A stretch of 64,000 bases of DNA, taken from assembly GCF_004764705.1 (NCBI RefSeq), contig NZ_SHLX01000024.1:1-64000 (forward strand), read 5' to 3'. The DNA is from Paenibacillus cymbidii. Its GTDB lineage: Bacteria; Bacillota; Bacilli; Paenibacillales; NBRC-103111. This document shows, in pieces, positions 8,038 to 17,251 of this stretch (positions are counted from its first letter, which is position 1; every line of letters starts with the position of its first letter). Under the pieces are notes generated by a model. The model was not told the DNA's origin. It made no database searches and worked only from the letters and a program-made list of their open reading frames with translations. Made by a program: the position numbers and the translations under genes.

Positions 8038-9174
8038 CTATTCGATAATTTCGTTTTTGCCGTTGACGATATAGCTGCGGATGTCGCGAAACACGCCCGC
8101 CCGCTGGAAGGCGAAGAACACAATCAGTATGACGGGACCGTAGATGAGTCCCAGCACGCCGAACAGCTTGAGACCGATGTACATCGCGAACAGGAGCGGC
8201 AGCGGGTTAAGGCCGACGCTTGTCGCCAGCACCTTGGGCTCCATGATTTGCCGGGTGACGAGCACGACCCCGTACAGGACGGACAGCCCGATGCCGAGAT
8301 AGATGTCGCCTTGAACGAACGTATAAACGATCCAGGGCACCATCGCCGCGCCAACGCCCAGATAAGGCATCAGGTCGACAAGGCCGATCAGCAGGCCGAT
8401 CGTGATCGCGTAGTCCACCTTCAGGATCATCAGCCCGATCATGTTGACGACGGCCGTCAGCGAAATCAGAATGAGCTGCGCCCTGACATAGCCGAATAGC
8501 GCTTTCTGCAGATCGCTCCAGATGACGCGTGTCGTTTTTTTCGTATTTTCCGAGAACTGCGCGGCGATTCTGTCCGCCCATTTGAACCAGTCCTTGCTCA
8601 TGAAAAAGGCGGCCAGCAGCGCGATGATCGTCAGGGTCGCCACTTTCGGCAGCGAGGTGAGAAACGCCAGCACGCTGTTGATCAGAATGCCGACCAGCGA
8701 CGAACCGAAATCGGTAATCATTTTGGCGGTGGAGGACAGATTGGAATTGATCGTGTTGTGGTATTGCGGATTTTCATCGTAGAAGGTATTGATTCGTTCG
8801 ACGAGTCCCTGGATCATATCGGAATGAATGTAGTCCACGATCTGGTCTTTCCAGGTGTTGATCGACGTTTGCAGCGATTCGGCGAACGAGCCCAGCTCCA
8901 CGATCAGATTGGTCACCAAGAGCGTCAAGATGGCTGCGGTTGCGCCGATAAACAAGAAGATCATGATGGTGGCGGCCAGCCAGCGGGGCATTCTGGCTTT
9001 GCGCTGCAGCAGTCCGACCAGCGGACCGAGCATGTACGCAATGAGCCAGCCGAACAGAAACGGGTACACGAGCGGCAAGACGTACATAAAGGCGAGCACG
9101 ATCAGCAGCAGGATGGCGGCGACGCGAGCGCCGCGCCAAAGCTGCTTTTGCAGCGTTGCGTCCAAACGAACCAT
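8038..9174 (-). CDS. ytvI: Sporulation-associated integral membrane protein YtvI (AI-2E transporter superfamily)
   Basis: A 378-residue polytopic membrane protein of the PerM/AI-2E exporter superfamily, with about seven to eight hydrophobic segments: a pair near 19-55, one near 65-90, and a C-terminal block with the family stretch LIGLVDLMPYLGVGAAMVPW. YtvI is found mainly in spore-formers and its role is not established. Placement between pyk and citZ matches B. subtilis. The ATG at 9174 is almost directly after GGGAG, so an in-frame TTG at 9165 (nine bases from that site) could be the true start. Confidence 0.85.
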   Translation of the reverse strand: MVRLDATLQKQLWRGARVAAILLLIVLAFMYVLPLVYPFLFGWLIAYMLGPLVGLLQRKARMPRWLAATIMIFLFIGATAAILTLLVTNLIVELGSFAESLQTSINTWKDQIVDYIHSDMIQGLVERINTFYDENPQYHNTINSNLSSTAKMITDFGSSLVGILINSVLAFLTSLPKVATLTIIALLAAFFMSKDWFKWADRIAAQFSENTKKTTRVIWSDLQKALFGYVRAQLILISLTAVVNMIGLMILKVDYAITIGLLIGLVDLMPYLGVGAAMVPWIVYTFVQGDIYLGIGLSVLYGVVLVTRQIMEPKVLATSVGLNPLPLLFAMYIGLKLFGVLGLIYGPVILIVFFAFQRAGVFRDIRSYIVNGKNEIIE

Positions 9175-9198
9175 CTCCCGTGGGCAGTTATTTAGCTC

Positions 9199-9227
9199 AT
9201 TGTACCATGGGCGTTACGCAAACAAAA
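9199..9227 (-). promoter_or_regulatory. Candidate ytvI promoter
   Basis: On the minus strand, TTTTGT (9227-9222), a 17-bp spacer and TACAAT (9204-9199), about 25 bases before the ytvI start. It is back to back with the ppk control region. Confidence 0.5.
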
Positions 9228-9268
9228 ATGCGGCAGGTTGCGCCTGATTTCGACGGTTCGACAAAAAA

Positions 9269-9322
9269 TTTACGTTCTCTTTACAATCGATTGACAATCC
9301 GCGTTTATTGCCGGTCTACAAT
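9269..9322 (+). promoter_or_regulatory. Predicted PhoP box and promoter of ppk
   Basis: Three hexamers at exact 11-bp period: TTTACG (9269), TTTACA (9280), TTGACA (9291). A weaker fourth copy, TCGACA, is in register at 9258. Twenty bases follow, then the -10 TACAAT (9317-9322). PhoP boxes of Bacillus are direct repeats of TT(A/C/T)A(C/T)A with about 5-bp gaps, so this fits well. The same geometry precedes pstS, pstC, the chemoreceptor gene and the EAL-CBS-GGDEF gene. Confidence 0.75.
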
Positions 9323-9362
9323 AAATGGTGGAAGCAGTAATGATAATCGGTACGGAGGAACT

Positions 9363-11450
9363 ATGACGACAACGATGCAGGCGAACGAAAGCAGCCATAC
9401 CCACTCGCATTACATCAACCGCGATTTGAGCTGGATCGAGTTCAACTGGCGCGTGCTGGAAGAAGCCCAGGATGCGAACAATCCGCTGCTGGAGCGAATC
9501 AAATTTTTGGCGATCGTGTCGAGCAATTTGGACGAATTCATGAGCGTCCGAGTTGCCGGCATCATGGATCTGCTCAAAGCGGGCTACGCCAAAAAAGATT
9601 TTACCGGCTACACCCCTTCGGGGCTCATCAAGCGCATCAACAAGCGCGTCGGCAAAATCGCCGCCGAGCAGTACAAAACGTATCGCGACATCGGCCGGCA
9701 ATTGGCTAAGGAAGGCATTGCCTTCAGCAGCTACGACGATTTGACGATCACGCAGAAGAAAGCGCTGGACGCTTATTTTCTTTCCATCGTGTTTCCGGTG
9801 CTGACGCCGATGGCCGTCGACCAGAGCCGGCCGTTCCCGCTCGTTCATTCGCAGGCGCTCTATTTGTCCGTCGTGCTGCAGCGGGAAGGGGAAGCGCCGG
9901 ACGAGGAGGAGCCGTATTTTGCCATCGTGCAGGTGCCGTCGAACTTGTCCCGTTTCGTCACTGTGCCGTCCCGCGCGAGCAGCAAAAAGGTTGAATTCGT
10001 GCTTTTGGAGGATTTGATCGAGCGCCATATTCATACACTGTTCAGCGGGTACGTTCCGGTTGGCGTGCAGTCGTTCCGGCTCACGCGCAACGCCGATTTT
10101 ACGCTCAATGAGGAAGGCGCCGAAGATTTGCTGGAGGAAATCGAAAAGGAGCTGCAGCGGCGCAAATGGGGCTCGCCGGTTCGGCTCGAGGTGCAGCGCG
10201 GCATTCATCCGTATGCGCTCGGCATGCTGAAAGACGAGTTCGAACTGGAGGAAGGCATCTTCGAAATCGAAGGCCCGATCGATCTTTCGTTCCTGATGAA
10301 ATTGTCCGGAGCTCTTCCCGGTTATGCGCATTTGCGTTTCCCCGAAATCGAACCCGTATATCCGCGCGAGCTGCGGGGAGTGGATTCGATTTTTGACGTG
10401 CTGCGGCAGCAGGATGTGCTGGTGCATCATCCGTACGAATCGTTCGATGCGGTGAACGACTTCGTATCCGAGGCGGCGCTGGATCCGCACGTGCTCGCGA
10501 TCAAAATGACGCTTTATCGCGTCAGCGGCAAGTCGGCGCTCATCCAGGCGCTGTCGAAGGCGGCGGAATCGGGCAAGCAGGTGACGGTCGTCGTGGAGCT
10601 GAAAGCGCGGTTCGACGAGGAGCGCAACATCGCCTGGGCTCGCAAGCTGGAGAAGGCGGGCTGCCATGTGGTGTACGGGCTGGTCGGCCTGAAGACGCAC
10701 GCCAAAATTACGCTCGTCGTCCGCCAGGAGACGGACGAACTGCGGCGCTACGTGCATGTGGGGACGGGCAATTACAATGACAGCACCGCGCGGCTGTATA
10801 CGGATGCCGGGTTGTTTACGGCGAATGCGACGATCGGGGAAGACGCGTCGGGGCTGTTCAACGAAATGACCGGCTATTCGGCGCCGCTCCATCTGCAGGC
10901 GTTCGCCGTGGCGCCCACCGATCTGAAGCCGCGGCTGTTCGATCTGATCCGCCGCGAGGCAAGCCATGCCGCCGCCGGCAAGCCGGCGCGCATCATCGCC
11001 AAGCTCAACTCGCTGTCCAACCAGGAAATGGTCGACGAGTTGTACGCCGCTTCGCGCGCAGGGGTGCGCATCGATCTGATCGTGCGCGGCGTCTGCTGTC
11101 TGCGCCCCGGCGTGCCGGGCCTCAGCGAACACATCACGGTGCGCAGCGTCGTCGACCGGTTCCTGGAGCATTCGCGCATCATTTACTTCGAGAACGACGG
11201 CAACCCGGAAGTGTATTTGTCCAGCGCCGACTGGATGACGCGCAACCTGACGCGACGGGTCGAGCTGCTCTGTCCGGTGTTCGATCTGAAAGTGAAGATG
11301 AGCCTGATTCGCATGCTCAACATCGTGCTGGCGGACAATGTCAAAGCGAGGATGCTGCAGCCGAGCGGCATGTACGAGCGGTTCGCGGGCGACAAGCCGG
11401 CTTTCCGCAGCCAGTTCGAGGCGATGGCGATCCGCTCGTGGAAGAAGTGA
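9363..11450 (+). CDS. ppk: Polyphosphate kinase 1
   Basis: PPK1 reversibly polymerises the gamma-phosphate of ATP into inorganic polyphosphate. The 695-residue protein has the N-terminal YINRDLSWIEFNWRVLEEA segment, the central catalytic region with the autophosphorylated His in GLKTHAKITLV (H446), the HVGTGNYND motif, and the C-terminal phospholipase-D-like part SSADWMTRNLTRRVELLCPV. ATG at 9363 is chosen because GGAGGAA (9354-9360) lies just upstream. Predicted PhoP boxes precede it. It is convergent with the exopolyphosphatase gene, 9 bases away, so synthesis and breakdown of polyphosphate are encoded tail to tail. Confidence 0.97.
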   Translation: MTTTMQANESSHTHSHYINRDLSWIEFNWRVLEEAQDANNPLLERIKFLAIVSSNLDEFMSVRVAGIMDLLKAGYAKKDFTGYTPSGLIKRINKRVGKIAAEQYKTYRDIGRQLAKEGIAFSSYDDLTITQKKALDAYFLSIVFPVLTPMAVDQSRPFPLVHSQALYLSVVLQREGEAPDEEEPYFAIVQVPSNLSRFVTVPSRASSKKVEFVLLEDLIERHIHTLFSGYVPVGVQSFRLTRNADFTLNEEGAEDLLEEIEKELQRRKWGSPVRLEVQRGIHPYALGMLKDEFELEEGIFEIEGPIDLSFLMKLSGALPGYAHLRFPEIEPVYPRELRGVDSIFDVLRQQDVLVHHPYESFDAVNDFVSEAALDPHVLAIKMTLYRVSGKSALIQALSKAAESGKQVTVVVELKARFDEERNIAWARKLEKAGCHVVYGLVGLKTHAKITLVVRQETDELRRYVHVGTGNYNDSTARLYTDAGLFTANATIGEDASGLFNEMTGYSAPLHLQAFAVAPTDLKPRLFDLIRREASHAAAGKPARIIAKLNSLSNQEMVDELYAASRAGVRIDLIVRGVCCLRPGVPGLSEHITVRSVVDRFLEHSRIIYFENDGNPEVYLSSADWMTRNLTRRVELLCPVFDLKVKMSLIRMLNIVLADNVKARMLQPSGMYERFAGDKPAFRSQFEAMAIRSWKK

Positions 11451-11459
11451 CGCTGGCCG

Positions 11460-13007
11460 CTACAGCGGCAACAATGTCGCTTCTTCCTGCGGCGTTGCCG
11501 TCAGAATGAGCTTGCAGCCCCATGTTTTATCGAATTCGCCGTCCATGTCGGCCAGCTCTTTCAGCTCGATGGACGGATAATGACGGTACGATAGCGCAAG
11601 CTGCAGTTCGCCGCCTTCAAGCGCGGCGCTCATGCCGGCAATCGGTTGGGTTTCGCTGCGATCGAGCGCAATGGCGAGCCGGAGCAGGGCGCCAAGCCGG
11701 GTCGCCAGAAGGAAGTCGTCCTCGGACAGCATATCCTTGTGCTGCATATACAGCCGGCGCGATTTTTTGCTGCTTTGGAACGAGGCGGCAAGGGCGCACA
11801 GCACGATTTCGCGGTGGGTGAGCCCGTCGATCCGGGCGTTGGCCATCAAATAAAACGTGTGCCGCTCGTATTGGTAGTACTGAACGGAGACGCCGATCCG
11901 GTAGAGCAGCGCCGCCGTGGACAAATATTTCTCGAGCGGCGCCGCCGCCGCGCTCCGCTGCCTGGACAAGCCGGCATACAGCCGCAGGGCGATGCGCTTC
12001 ACTTGTTCGACGTGCGGGACGGGCACCGATGGATGCAAGGCGAGCAAATTACGCACGCTATGCTCCAGAACGTCATCCAGTACCGGCTGCCCGGGACGCA
12101 GCGTTTCGAAGAACAGCCCATCTCGCAGGCCGGAGCCGCTGACGATGCATACCGACGCATCCAGCGTATCCGCTATCGCTTGTACGATTGCTAGGCCGGC
12201 GACAATCAGGTCGGCGCGCTGCTTGTCGATGCCGTCGACCTTCTTCCGCTGAACGGGCGACAGCGGCGCCAGCTCATGCAGCAAAGCGGCGAACGTAGGC
12301 CGCCCGATTTCGTAGCGATGGGCGAGCTGCAATGAATAGCCGCGCCGGCGCTGATCGATTTTGCCGATGCTGCGAATCGTGCCGCCGAGCCCGATGAGCG
12401 GCAAGCCGGGGTGGCCGGCCGCCCACGGACAAGCGGCGAGCGCACCTTGCACCATCCGGCGGATGCCCTCGAGCGCGGCAGGGTCGGCGGTGCCTTCGAG
12501 CGTCCATTGCTTCGACGTATTGACCGCGCCGAACGGGAACGAAACGCTGTGCACCAGCTCGCGGCCGCGAAACAGCGACAGCTCGGTGCTGCCGCCGCCA
12601 ATGTCGATGAGAAACCCGTCTTTCACGTCGATGGTGTTGATCATGCCGATAAATCCGTAGCGCGCTTCCGCTTCGCCGGACAGCACGCGGATGTCGAGGC
12701 CGCTGCTGCGCCGCAAGTAGGCCAGCGCCTCCGCGCTGTTCGCCGCGTTGCGCACGGCCGCCGTTGCGACAGCAAGCAGCGTCGTCACGCGATGCGCTTC
12801 GCTCAGCCGCTTGAAGTGGGCAAGCGTCTCCACAACCGCATCGAGGTCCTGCTGCGCAAGCTTGCCGTCGCTGCCCGTTTTGGCGCTGAGGCGTGCGGAC
12901 GACTTGCTCTCGTCGACAATGCGGTAAGCGTCGTCTTCATATTGTTCGTAAACGACAAGGCGGATCGAATTCGATCCGATATCAATTATGCCGGTCCGTT
13001 GCTCCAT
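11460..13007 (-). CDS. ppx: Exopolyphosphatase / Ppx-GppA family phosphatase
   Basis: A 515-residue Ppx/GppA enzyme that removes terminal phosphates from polyphosphate or hydrolyses pppGpp. The N-terminal ASKHA domain has the phosphate-binding loops GIIDIGSNSIRLVVYE and FLIDIGGGSTELSLF, with E-A-R in SGEAEARYGF. The C-terminal 200 residues are the helical HD-like extension of long Ppx proteins. ATG at 13007 is preferred because GGAGAT lies nine bases upstream; the 38 residues before it look non-coding. Convergent with ppk. Polyphosphate rather than pppGpp as substrate is inferred from that pairing. Confidence 0.93.
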   Translation of the reverse strand: MEQRTGIIDIGSNSIRLVVYEQYEDDAYRIVDESKSSARLSAKTGSDGKLAQQDLDAVVETLAHFKRLSEAHRVTTLLAVATAAVRNAANSAEALAYLRRSSGLDIRVLSGEAEARYGFIGMINTIDVKDGFLIDIGGGSTELSLFRGRELVHSVSFPFGAVNTSKQWTLEGTADPAALEGIRRMVQGALAACPWAAGHPGLPLIGLGGTIRSIGKIDQRRRGYSLQLAHRYEIGRPTFAALLHELAPLSPVQRKKVDGIDKQRADLIVAGLAIVQAIADTLDASVCIVSGSGLRDGLFFETLRPGQPVLDDVLEHSVRNLLALHPSVPVPHVEQVKRIALRLYAGLSRQRSAAAAPLEKYLSTAALLYRIGVSVQYYQYERHTFYLMANARIDGLTHREIVLCALAASFQSSKKSRRLYMQHKDMLSEDDFLLATRLGALLRLAIALDRSETQPIAGMSAALEGGELQLALSYRHYPSIELKELADMDGEFDKTWGCKLILTATPQEEATLLPL

Positions 13008-13186
13008 CGTCAGGTCATCTCCTTGCCACCGTTCTGTACGCGAGAGATGCGGCCGAAGCCGCATTGCTCCTATTGTACCGTTAGCGGACGGCGGATTCAA
13101 TGGAACGCGGCACGCGTGCATAATTCGTCTGCAAACGCCGAAAACTTGTCGAAGAGGAAAAGCAATAAATAGGAATGCGGTGGCCG

Positions 13187-13273
13187 ATAATGAAGTTTTA
13201 TATCGGGCGCGGTTTCATTATCAGTCAAAATACTTTATTATTAAGCTATGGATTTCTGATAAATCTTGCTTAT
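13187..13273 (+). promoter_or_regulatory. Two CcpC-type dyads and citZ promoter region
   Basis: Two exact ATAA-N7-TTAT dyads: 13187-13201 and 13259-13273, 72 bp apart. In B. subtilis the citrate-responsive repressor CcpC binds ATAA-N7-TTAT elements at citZ and citB. A possible promoter, TTTATT (13234-13239), 18 bp, GATAAA (13258-13263), would put the second dyad over the -10 and start site. Both the operator match and the position before citZ support the call; the promoter itself is weaker. Confidence 0.65.
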
Positions 13274-13326
13274 GGCAGCAAGATGGAATCGCAAGAGACC
13301 CCATTTTACCCAAAGGAGAGGATCGC

Positions 13327-14439
13327 ATGACGGCAACGAAAGGGCTCGAAGGAATCGTCGCGACGACTTCGTCGATCAGTTCGATTATCGACGGCGAGCT
13401 GACGTATCGCGGCATCAACATTGACGAGCTCGCGGAACAGGCGATGTTCGAAGAAGTCGCCTATTTGCTTTGGTACGGCAAATTGCCGACCAAGTCGGAG
13501 CTGGAGGAGCTTAAACGCGAGTTGAACGCGAACGCTTCGCTTCCGGATGCGGTCATCCAGCAGATCAAGCTGTATCCGCAAGGCACGAACTCGATGGCCG
13601 CGCTCCGCACCGCCGTTTCGAGCCTGGCGCTGTACGACGGCGAAGCGAACGACATGAGCAAGGAAGCGAACATCCGCAAGGCGATCCGCCTGCAGGCGCA
13701 AATTCCGAGCGTGATCGCCGCATTCGCCCGCATCCGCGAAGGCAAGGCGCCGATCGCGCCGAAAGGCAGCGGCGGCATCGCCGAAAACTTCCTGTACATG
13801 CTGACCGGCGAACAGCCGGACAAAGTCGCCATCGAAGCATTGGACAAGGCGCTCGTGCTGCATGCCGACCATGAGCTGAACGCGTCGACATTCGCCGCTC
13901 GCGTTACCGTGGCGACGCTGTCGGACATCTACTCCGGCGTAACCTCGGCCATCGGCGCGCTCAAAGGCCCGCTGCACGGCGGCGCGAACGAAGCCGTAAT
14001 GGCGATGCTGGAAGAGATCGGCACGATCGACAACGTCGAAGCGTATGTGAGCCGCAAGCTCGAGAACAAGGAGAAGCTGATGGGCTTCGGCCATCGCGTC
14101 TACAAGAACGGCGACCCGCGCGCCAAACATTTGCAGAAGATGTCGCTCGAACTCGGCAAGCTGACGGGCGATACCAAATGGTACGACATGTCGATCAAGA
14201 TCGAGGACATGGTGACCAGCTTGAAAGGACTCAAGCCGAACGTCGACTTCTACTCCGCTTCCGTCTACACGACGCTGGGCATTCCGCGCGACTTGTTCAC
14301 GCCGATTTTCGCCATCAGCCGCGCATCCGGATGGACAGCCCACATTCTCGAGCAATACGAGAACAACCGCCTGATCCGCCCGCGCGCCGAATACACCGGA
14401 CCTGCAACCGCATCCTACGTACCGCTCGACAAACGTTAA
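13327..14439 (+). CDS. citZ: Citrate synthase
   Basis: Condenses oxaloacetate and acetyl-CoA into citrate, entering the TCA cycle. The 370-residue protein is the short Gram-positive type II form, beginning TATKGLEGIVATTSSISSI. It has the active-site His regions GALKGPLHGGANEAV and MGFGHRVYK, and an Asp in the NVDFYSASVY segment. ATG at 13327 follows AAAGGAGAGG (13313-13322); upstream in-frame codons lie over the control region and are not translated. It heads the citZ-icd-mdh cluster in the same order as B. subtilis, behind two CcpC-type dyads. Confidence 0.97.
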   Translation: MTATKGLEGIVATTSSISSIIDGELTYRGINIDELAEQAMFEEVAYLLWYGKLPTKSELEELKRELNANASLPDAVIQQIKLYPQGTNSMAALRTAVSSLALYDGEANDMSKEANIRKAIRLQAQIPSVIAAFARIREGKAPIAPKGSGGIAENFLYMLTGEQPDKVAIEALDKALVLHADHELNASTFAARVTVATLSDIYSGVTSAIGALKGPLHGGANEAVMAMLEEIGTIDNVEAYVSRKLENKEKLMGFGHRVYKNGDPRAKHLQKMSLELGKLTGDTKWYDMSIKIEDMVTSLKGLKPNVDFYSASVYTTLGIPRDLFTPIFAISRASGWTAHILEQYENNRLIRPRAEYTGPATASYVPLDKR

Positions 14440-14530
14440 CCAACTCCCGCCCTGCGATGGCTTCCATTTTCACGCGGCAGTCATTTCTTCGGCGGAATCC
14501 CAATAAAATTTGTTCAGGAGGATCTCATTC

Positions 14531-15829
14531 ATGCCGCAATTCGAAACATATGCCCAGCCGACGGCTGGCGAACGCATCACGATCGACAATGGCAAGCTGC
14601 AAGTTCCGAACAACCCGATTATCCCTTTCATCGAAGGCGACGGAACCGGCGCCGACATCTGGGCCGCATCGGTCCGCGTGCTTGACGCCGCGGTCGAGAA
14701 AGCGTACAACGGCGAGAAGAAGATCGCCTGGTACGAAGTGTTTGCCGGCGAGAAGGCGTTCAACAAGTACAACAACTGGCTGCCGAACGACACGCTGACT
14801 GCTATGCGCGAATACATCGTGTCGATCAAAGGCCCGCTGACGACGCCGATCGGCGGCGGCATCCGTTCGCTGAACGTGGCGCTGCGCCAGGAGCTTGACC
14901 TGTACACCTGCTTGCGTCCGGTTCGTTATTTCAACGGCGTTCCGTCGCCGGTCAAACGTCCGGAATTGGTCGACATGGTCATTTTCCGCGAGAACACCGA
15001 AGACATCTATGCCGGCATCGAGTACCAAGAGGGCAGCGCCGAAGTGAAGAAAGTGCTGGAGTTCCTGAAGAACGAAATGGGCGTCAAAAAGATCCGTTTC
15101 CCGGAAACGTCGGGCATCGGCATCAAGCCGGTTTCGCGCGAAGGTTCGGAGCGTCTCGTGCGCGCCGCGATCGAATACGCGATCAAGCACAGCCGCAAGA
15201 GCGTTACGCTCGTGCACAAAGGCAACATCATGAAATTCACCGAAGGCGCGTTCAAAAACTGGGGCTATGAGCTCGCAGAGCGCGAATACGCCGACAAAAC
15301 GTTTACATGGAACGAATACGACCGCATCAAGGCGGACAAAGGCACGGAAGCGGCCAATGCGGCGCAGAAGGCAGCCGAAGCGGCCGGCAAAATCATCGTG
15401 AAGGACGCCATCGCCGACATCGCGCTGCAGCAAGTGCTGACGCGTCCGACGGATTTCGACGTCATCGCGACGCTGAACCTGAACGGCGACTACTTGTCCG
15501 ACGCGCTGGCAGCCCAAGTCGGCGGCATCGGCATCGCGCCTGGCGCGAACATCAACTATTTGACCGGCCACGCGATTTTCGAAGCGACGCACGGCACGGC
15601 GCCGAAGTATGCCGGCCTTGACGTGGTCAACCCGGGTTCGGTTATCCTGTCCGGCGTTATGATGCTCGAGCATCTCGGCTGGCTGGAAGCGGCCAACCTG
15701 ATCTACAAAGGCATGGAAGCGTCGATCAACAACAAAACCGTCACCTACGACTTCGCCCGTCTGATGGAAGGCGCAACGGAAGTCAAGTGTTCGGAGTTCG
15801 CGAACCAAATCATCAAGAACATGGCATAA
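14531..15829 (+). CDS. icd: Isocitrate dehydrogenase (NADP)
   Basis: Oxidatively decarboxylates isocitrate to 2-oxoglutarate with NADP. The 432-residue length and motifs match the Bacillus/E. coli type: IPFIEGDGTGADIW, the phosphorylatable-Ser region PIGGGIRSLNVALRQ, RENTEDIYAGIEY, LVHKGNIMKFTEGAF, and the cofactor-site EATHGTAPKYAG. The start ATG at 14531 has AGGAGG ten bases upstream. It follows citZ by 91 bases with no clear terminator, and mdh comes 101 bases later, so the three genes probably share a transcript. Confidence 0.97.
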   Translation: MPQFETYAQPTAGERITIDNGKLQVPNNPIIPFIEGDGTGADIWAASVRVLDAAVEKAYNGEKKIAWYEVFAGEKAFNKYNNWLPNDTLTAMREYIVSIKGPLTTPIGGGIRSLNVALRQELDLYTCLRPVRYFNGVPSPVKRPELVDMVIFRENTEDIYAGIEYQEGSAEVKKVLEFLKNEMGVKKIRFPETSGIGIKPVSREGSERLVRAAIEYAIKHSRKSVTLVHKGNIMKFTEGAFKNWGYELAEREYADKTFTWNEYDRIKADKGTEAANAAQKAAEAAGKIIVKDAIADIALQQVLTRPTDFDVIATLNLNGDYLSDALAAQVGGIGIAPGANINYLTGHAIFEATHGTAPKYAGLDVVNPGSVILSGVMMLEHLGWLEAANLIYKGMEASINNKTVTYDFARLMEGATEVKCSEFANQIIKNMA

Positions 15830-15930
15830 TGGAAATATAGCGCCGCGGCGGGTTACCGTCGCAGCGTTTTGCTTTTGCAGGGGAACGGTAATACTAATCC
15901 GGTCTAATGACCCTTAAGGAGTGATCCTTC

Positions 15931-16872
15931 ATGGCTATCAAACGGAAAAAAATTACCGTCGTCGGCGCCGGCTTCACCGGTGCGACTACGGCGCTTATGC
16001 TTGCGCAGAAGGAGCTTGGCGACGTTGTGTTGCTCGACATTCCGCAGCTGGAGAATCCGACCAAAGGCAAAGCGCTCGACATGCAGGAAGCAGCCCCTGT
16101 GCAAGGCTTCGACAGCTGGATCGCCGGCACCGCGAACTACGAAGATACGGCCGGCTCCGATATTGTCATTATTACCGCGGGCATCGCCCGCAAGCCGGGC
16201 ATGAGCCGCGACGATCTCGTGAACACGAATGCCGGCATCGTCAAATCCGTGTGCGAAAACGTCAAGACGTTTTGCCCGGACGCGATTGTCATTATTTTGT
16301 CCAATCCGGTCGACGCCATGACGTATGCCGCCTTCCAGACGCTCGGCTTCCCGAAAAACCGCGTCATCGGCCAGTCCGGCGTGCTCGACACGGCCCGTTA
16401 CTGCACGTTCATCGCCCAGGAGTTGAACGTGTCGGTTAAGGACGTGCGCGGCTTCGTGCTCGGCGGCCACGGCGACGACATGGTGCCGCTGGTGCGGTAT
16501 TCCAACGTCGGCGGCATTCCGATCGACAAGCTGATCCCGGCGGACCGCATCGAAGCCATCGTGCAGCGCACGCGCACGGGCGGCGGCGAAATCGTCGGCT
16601 TGCTCGGCAACGGCAGCGCGTACTATGCGCCGGCCGCTTCGCTTGTGCAGATGACGGAAGCGATCGTCAAAGACCAGAAGCGCATCATCCCTTCAATTGC
16701 TTTGCTGGAGGGCGAATACGGCTACCGCGACTTGTTCCTCGGCGTCCCGACGCTGCTCGGCGCCGGCGGCATCGAAAAAATTTACGAACTGGAACTGACC
16801 GACGCCGAACAGGCGGCGCTCGACAAATCGGCCGACTCCGTGCGCAACGTAATCAAAGTTGTCGCAGGATAG
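15931..16872 (+). CDS. mdh: Malate dehydrogenase
   Basis: NAD-dependent malate dehydrogenase of the LDH-like type, 313 residues. It begins KRKKITVVGAGFTGATTA with the Rossmann glycine motif. It has ITAGIARKPGMSRDDL (mobile loop with substrate-binding Arg), the NPVD segment, and catalytic His in VLGGHGDDMVPL. AAGGAGTGAT lies just upstream of the ATG. It is the last gene of the citZ-icd-mdh cluster and is closed by a strong terminator. In B. subtilis phoPR follows directly; here about 18 kb of other genes intervene. Confidence 0.97.
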   Translation: MAIKRKKITVVGAGFTGATTALMLAQKELGDVVLLDIPQLENPTKGKALDMQEAAPVQGFDSWIAGTANYEDTAGSDIVIITAGIARKPGMSRDDLVNTNAGIVKSVCENVKTFCPDAIVIILSNPVDAMTYAAFQTLGFPKNRVIGQSGVLDTARYCTFIAQELNVSVKDVRGFVLGGHGDDMVPLVRYSNVGGIPIDKLIPADRIEAIVQRTRTGGGEIVGLLGNGSAYYAPAASLVQMTEAIVKDQKRIIPSIALLEGEYGYRDLFLGVPTLLGAGGIEKIYELELTDAEQAALDKSADSVRNVIKVVAG

Positions 16873-16890
16873 GCAAAACTGTAAAAAATG

Positions 16891-16920
16891 AAGCCCGGCC
16901 AACCAATGGCCGGGTTTTTT
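16891..16920 (+). terminator. Terminator of the citZ-icd-mdh cluster
   Basis: Arms CCCGGCCA (16894-16901) and TGGCCGGG (16907-16914) followed by six T residues. A clean rho-independent terminator. Confidence 0.9.
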
Positions 16921-16942
16921 GCGCCTGGCGCGCCGGGTAATG

Positions 16943-17134
16943 AAATAACCAATAAAAAATGGCTTATTTGCCCGATTTGGGGTGCCGCGTTGGAAATAGC
17001 CAGTGAAAACATGGCTTATTTGCTCGGTCAGAGCCCAAATCAAGCTTTTTTGCCGAAATAGCCAGTGATTTCACTGGTTATTTTGGAGAGGAAGCCCGGT
17101 TTTGGCGAAATAAGCAATAAATCATAGCCTATTT
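16943..17134. repeat. Four-hairpin 192-bp dispersed repeat, copy C
   Basis: Four palindromic modules in fixed order: AAATAACC...GGCTTATTT (16943-16969); GAAATAGCCAGTG...TGGCTTATTT (16993-17021); AAATAGCCAGTGA-TT-TCACTGGTTATTT (17056-17084); and AAATAAGC...GCCTATTT (17108-17134). The copy at 49799-49990 has the same four modules, the same total length of 192 bp and similar spacers (for example TTTGCCCGATTT after module 1 and TTTTGGAG after module 3). It lies between the mdh terminator and the 3' end of a convergent gene. Confidence 0.9.
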
Positions 17135-17178
17135 TGCAAAACGCTTCATCGGAGAGTGTGATGGAGAAGCACATCAGG

Positions 17179-17221
17179 ACGCAAAGGAGACATGCTCATA
17201 CGAATCATGTCCCCTTTGCGT
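17179..17221. repeat. Inverted repeat beyond the AraC gene
   Basis: Arms ACGCAAAGGAGACATG (17179-17194) and CATGTCCCCTTTGCGT (17206-17221), one mismatch, 11-base loop. Just past the 3' end of the minus-strand AraC gene, so it may help end that transcript, though no T run accompanies it. Confidence 0.5.
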
Positions 17222-17251
17222 GTATCGGCGGAAGCAAGGCGGGTATACAAT

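Noticed and set aside
9270..11171. 633-codon open frame on the minus strand
   Set aside because: Antisense of ppk with the same artefact composition; no ribosome binding site and no motif.
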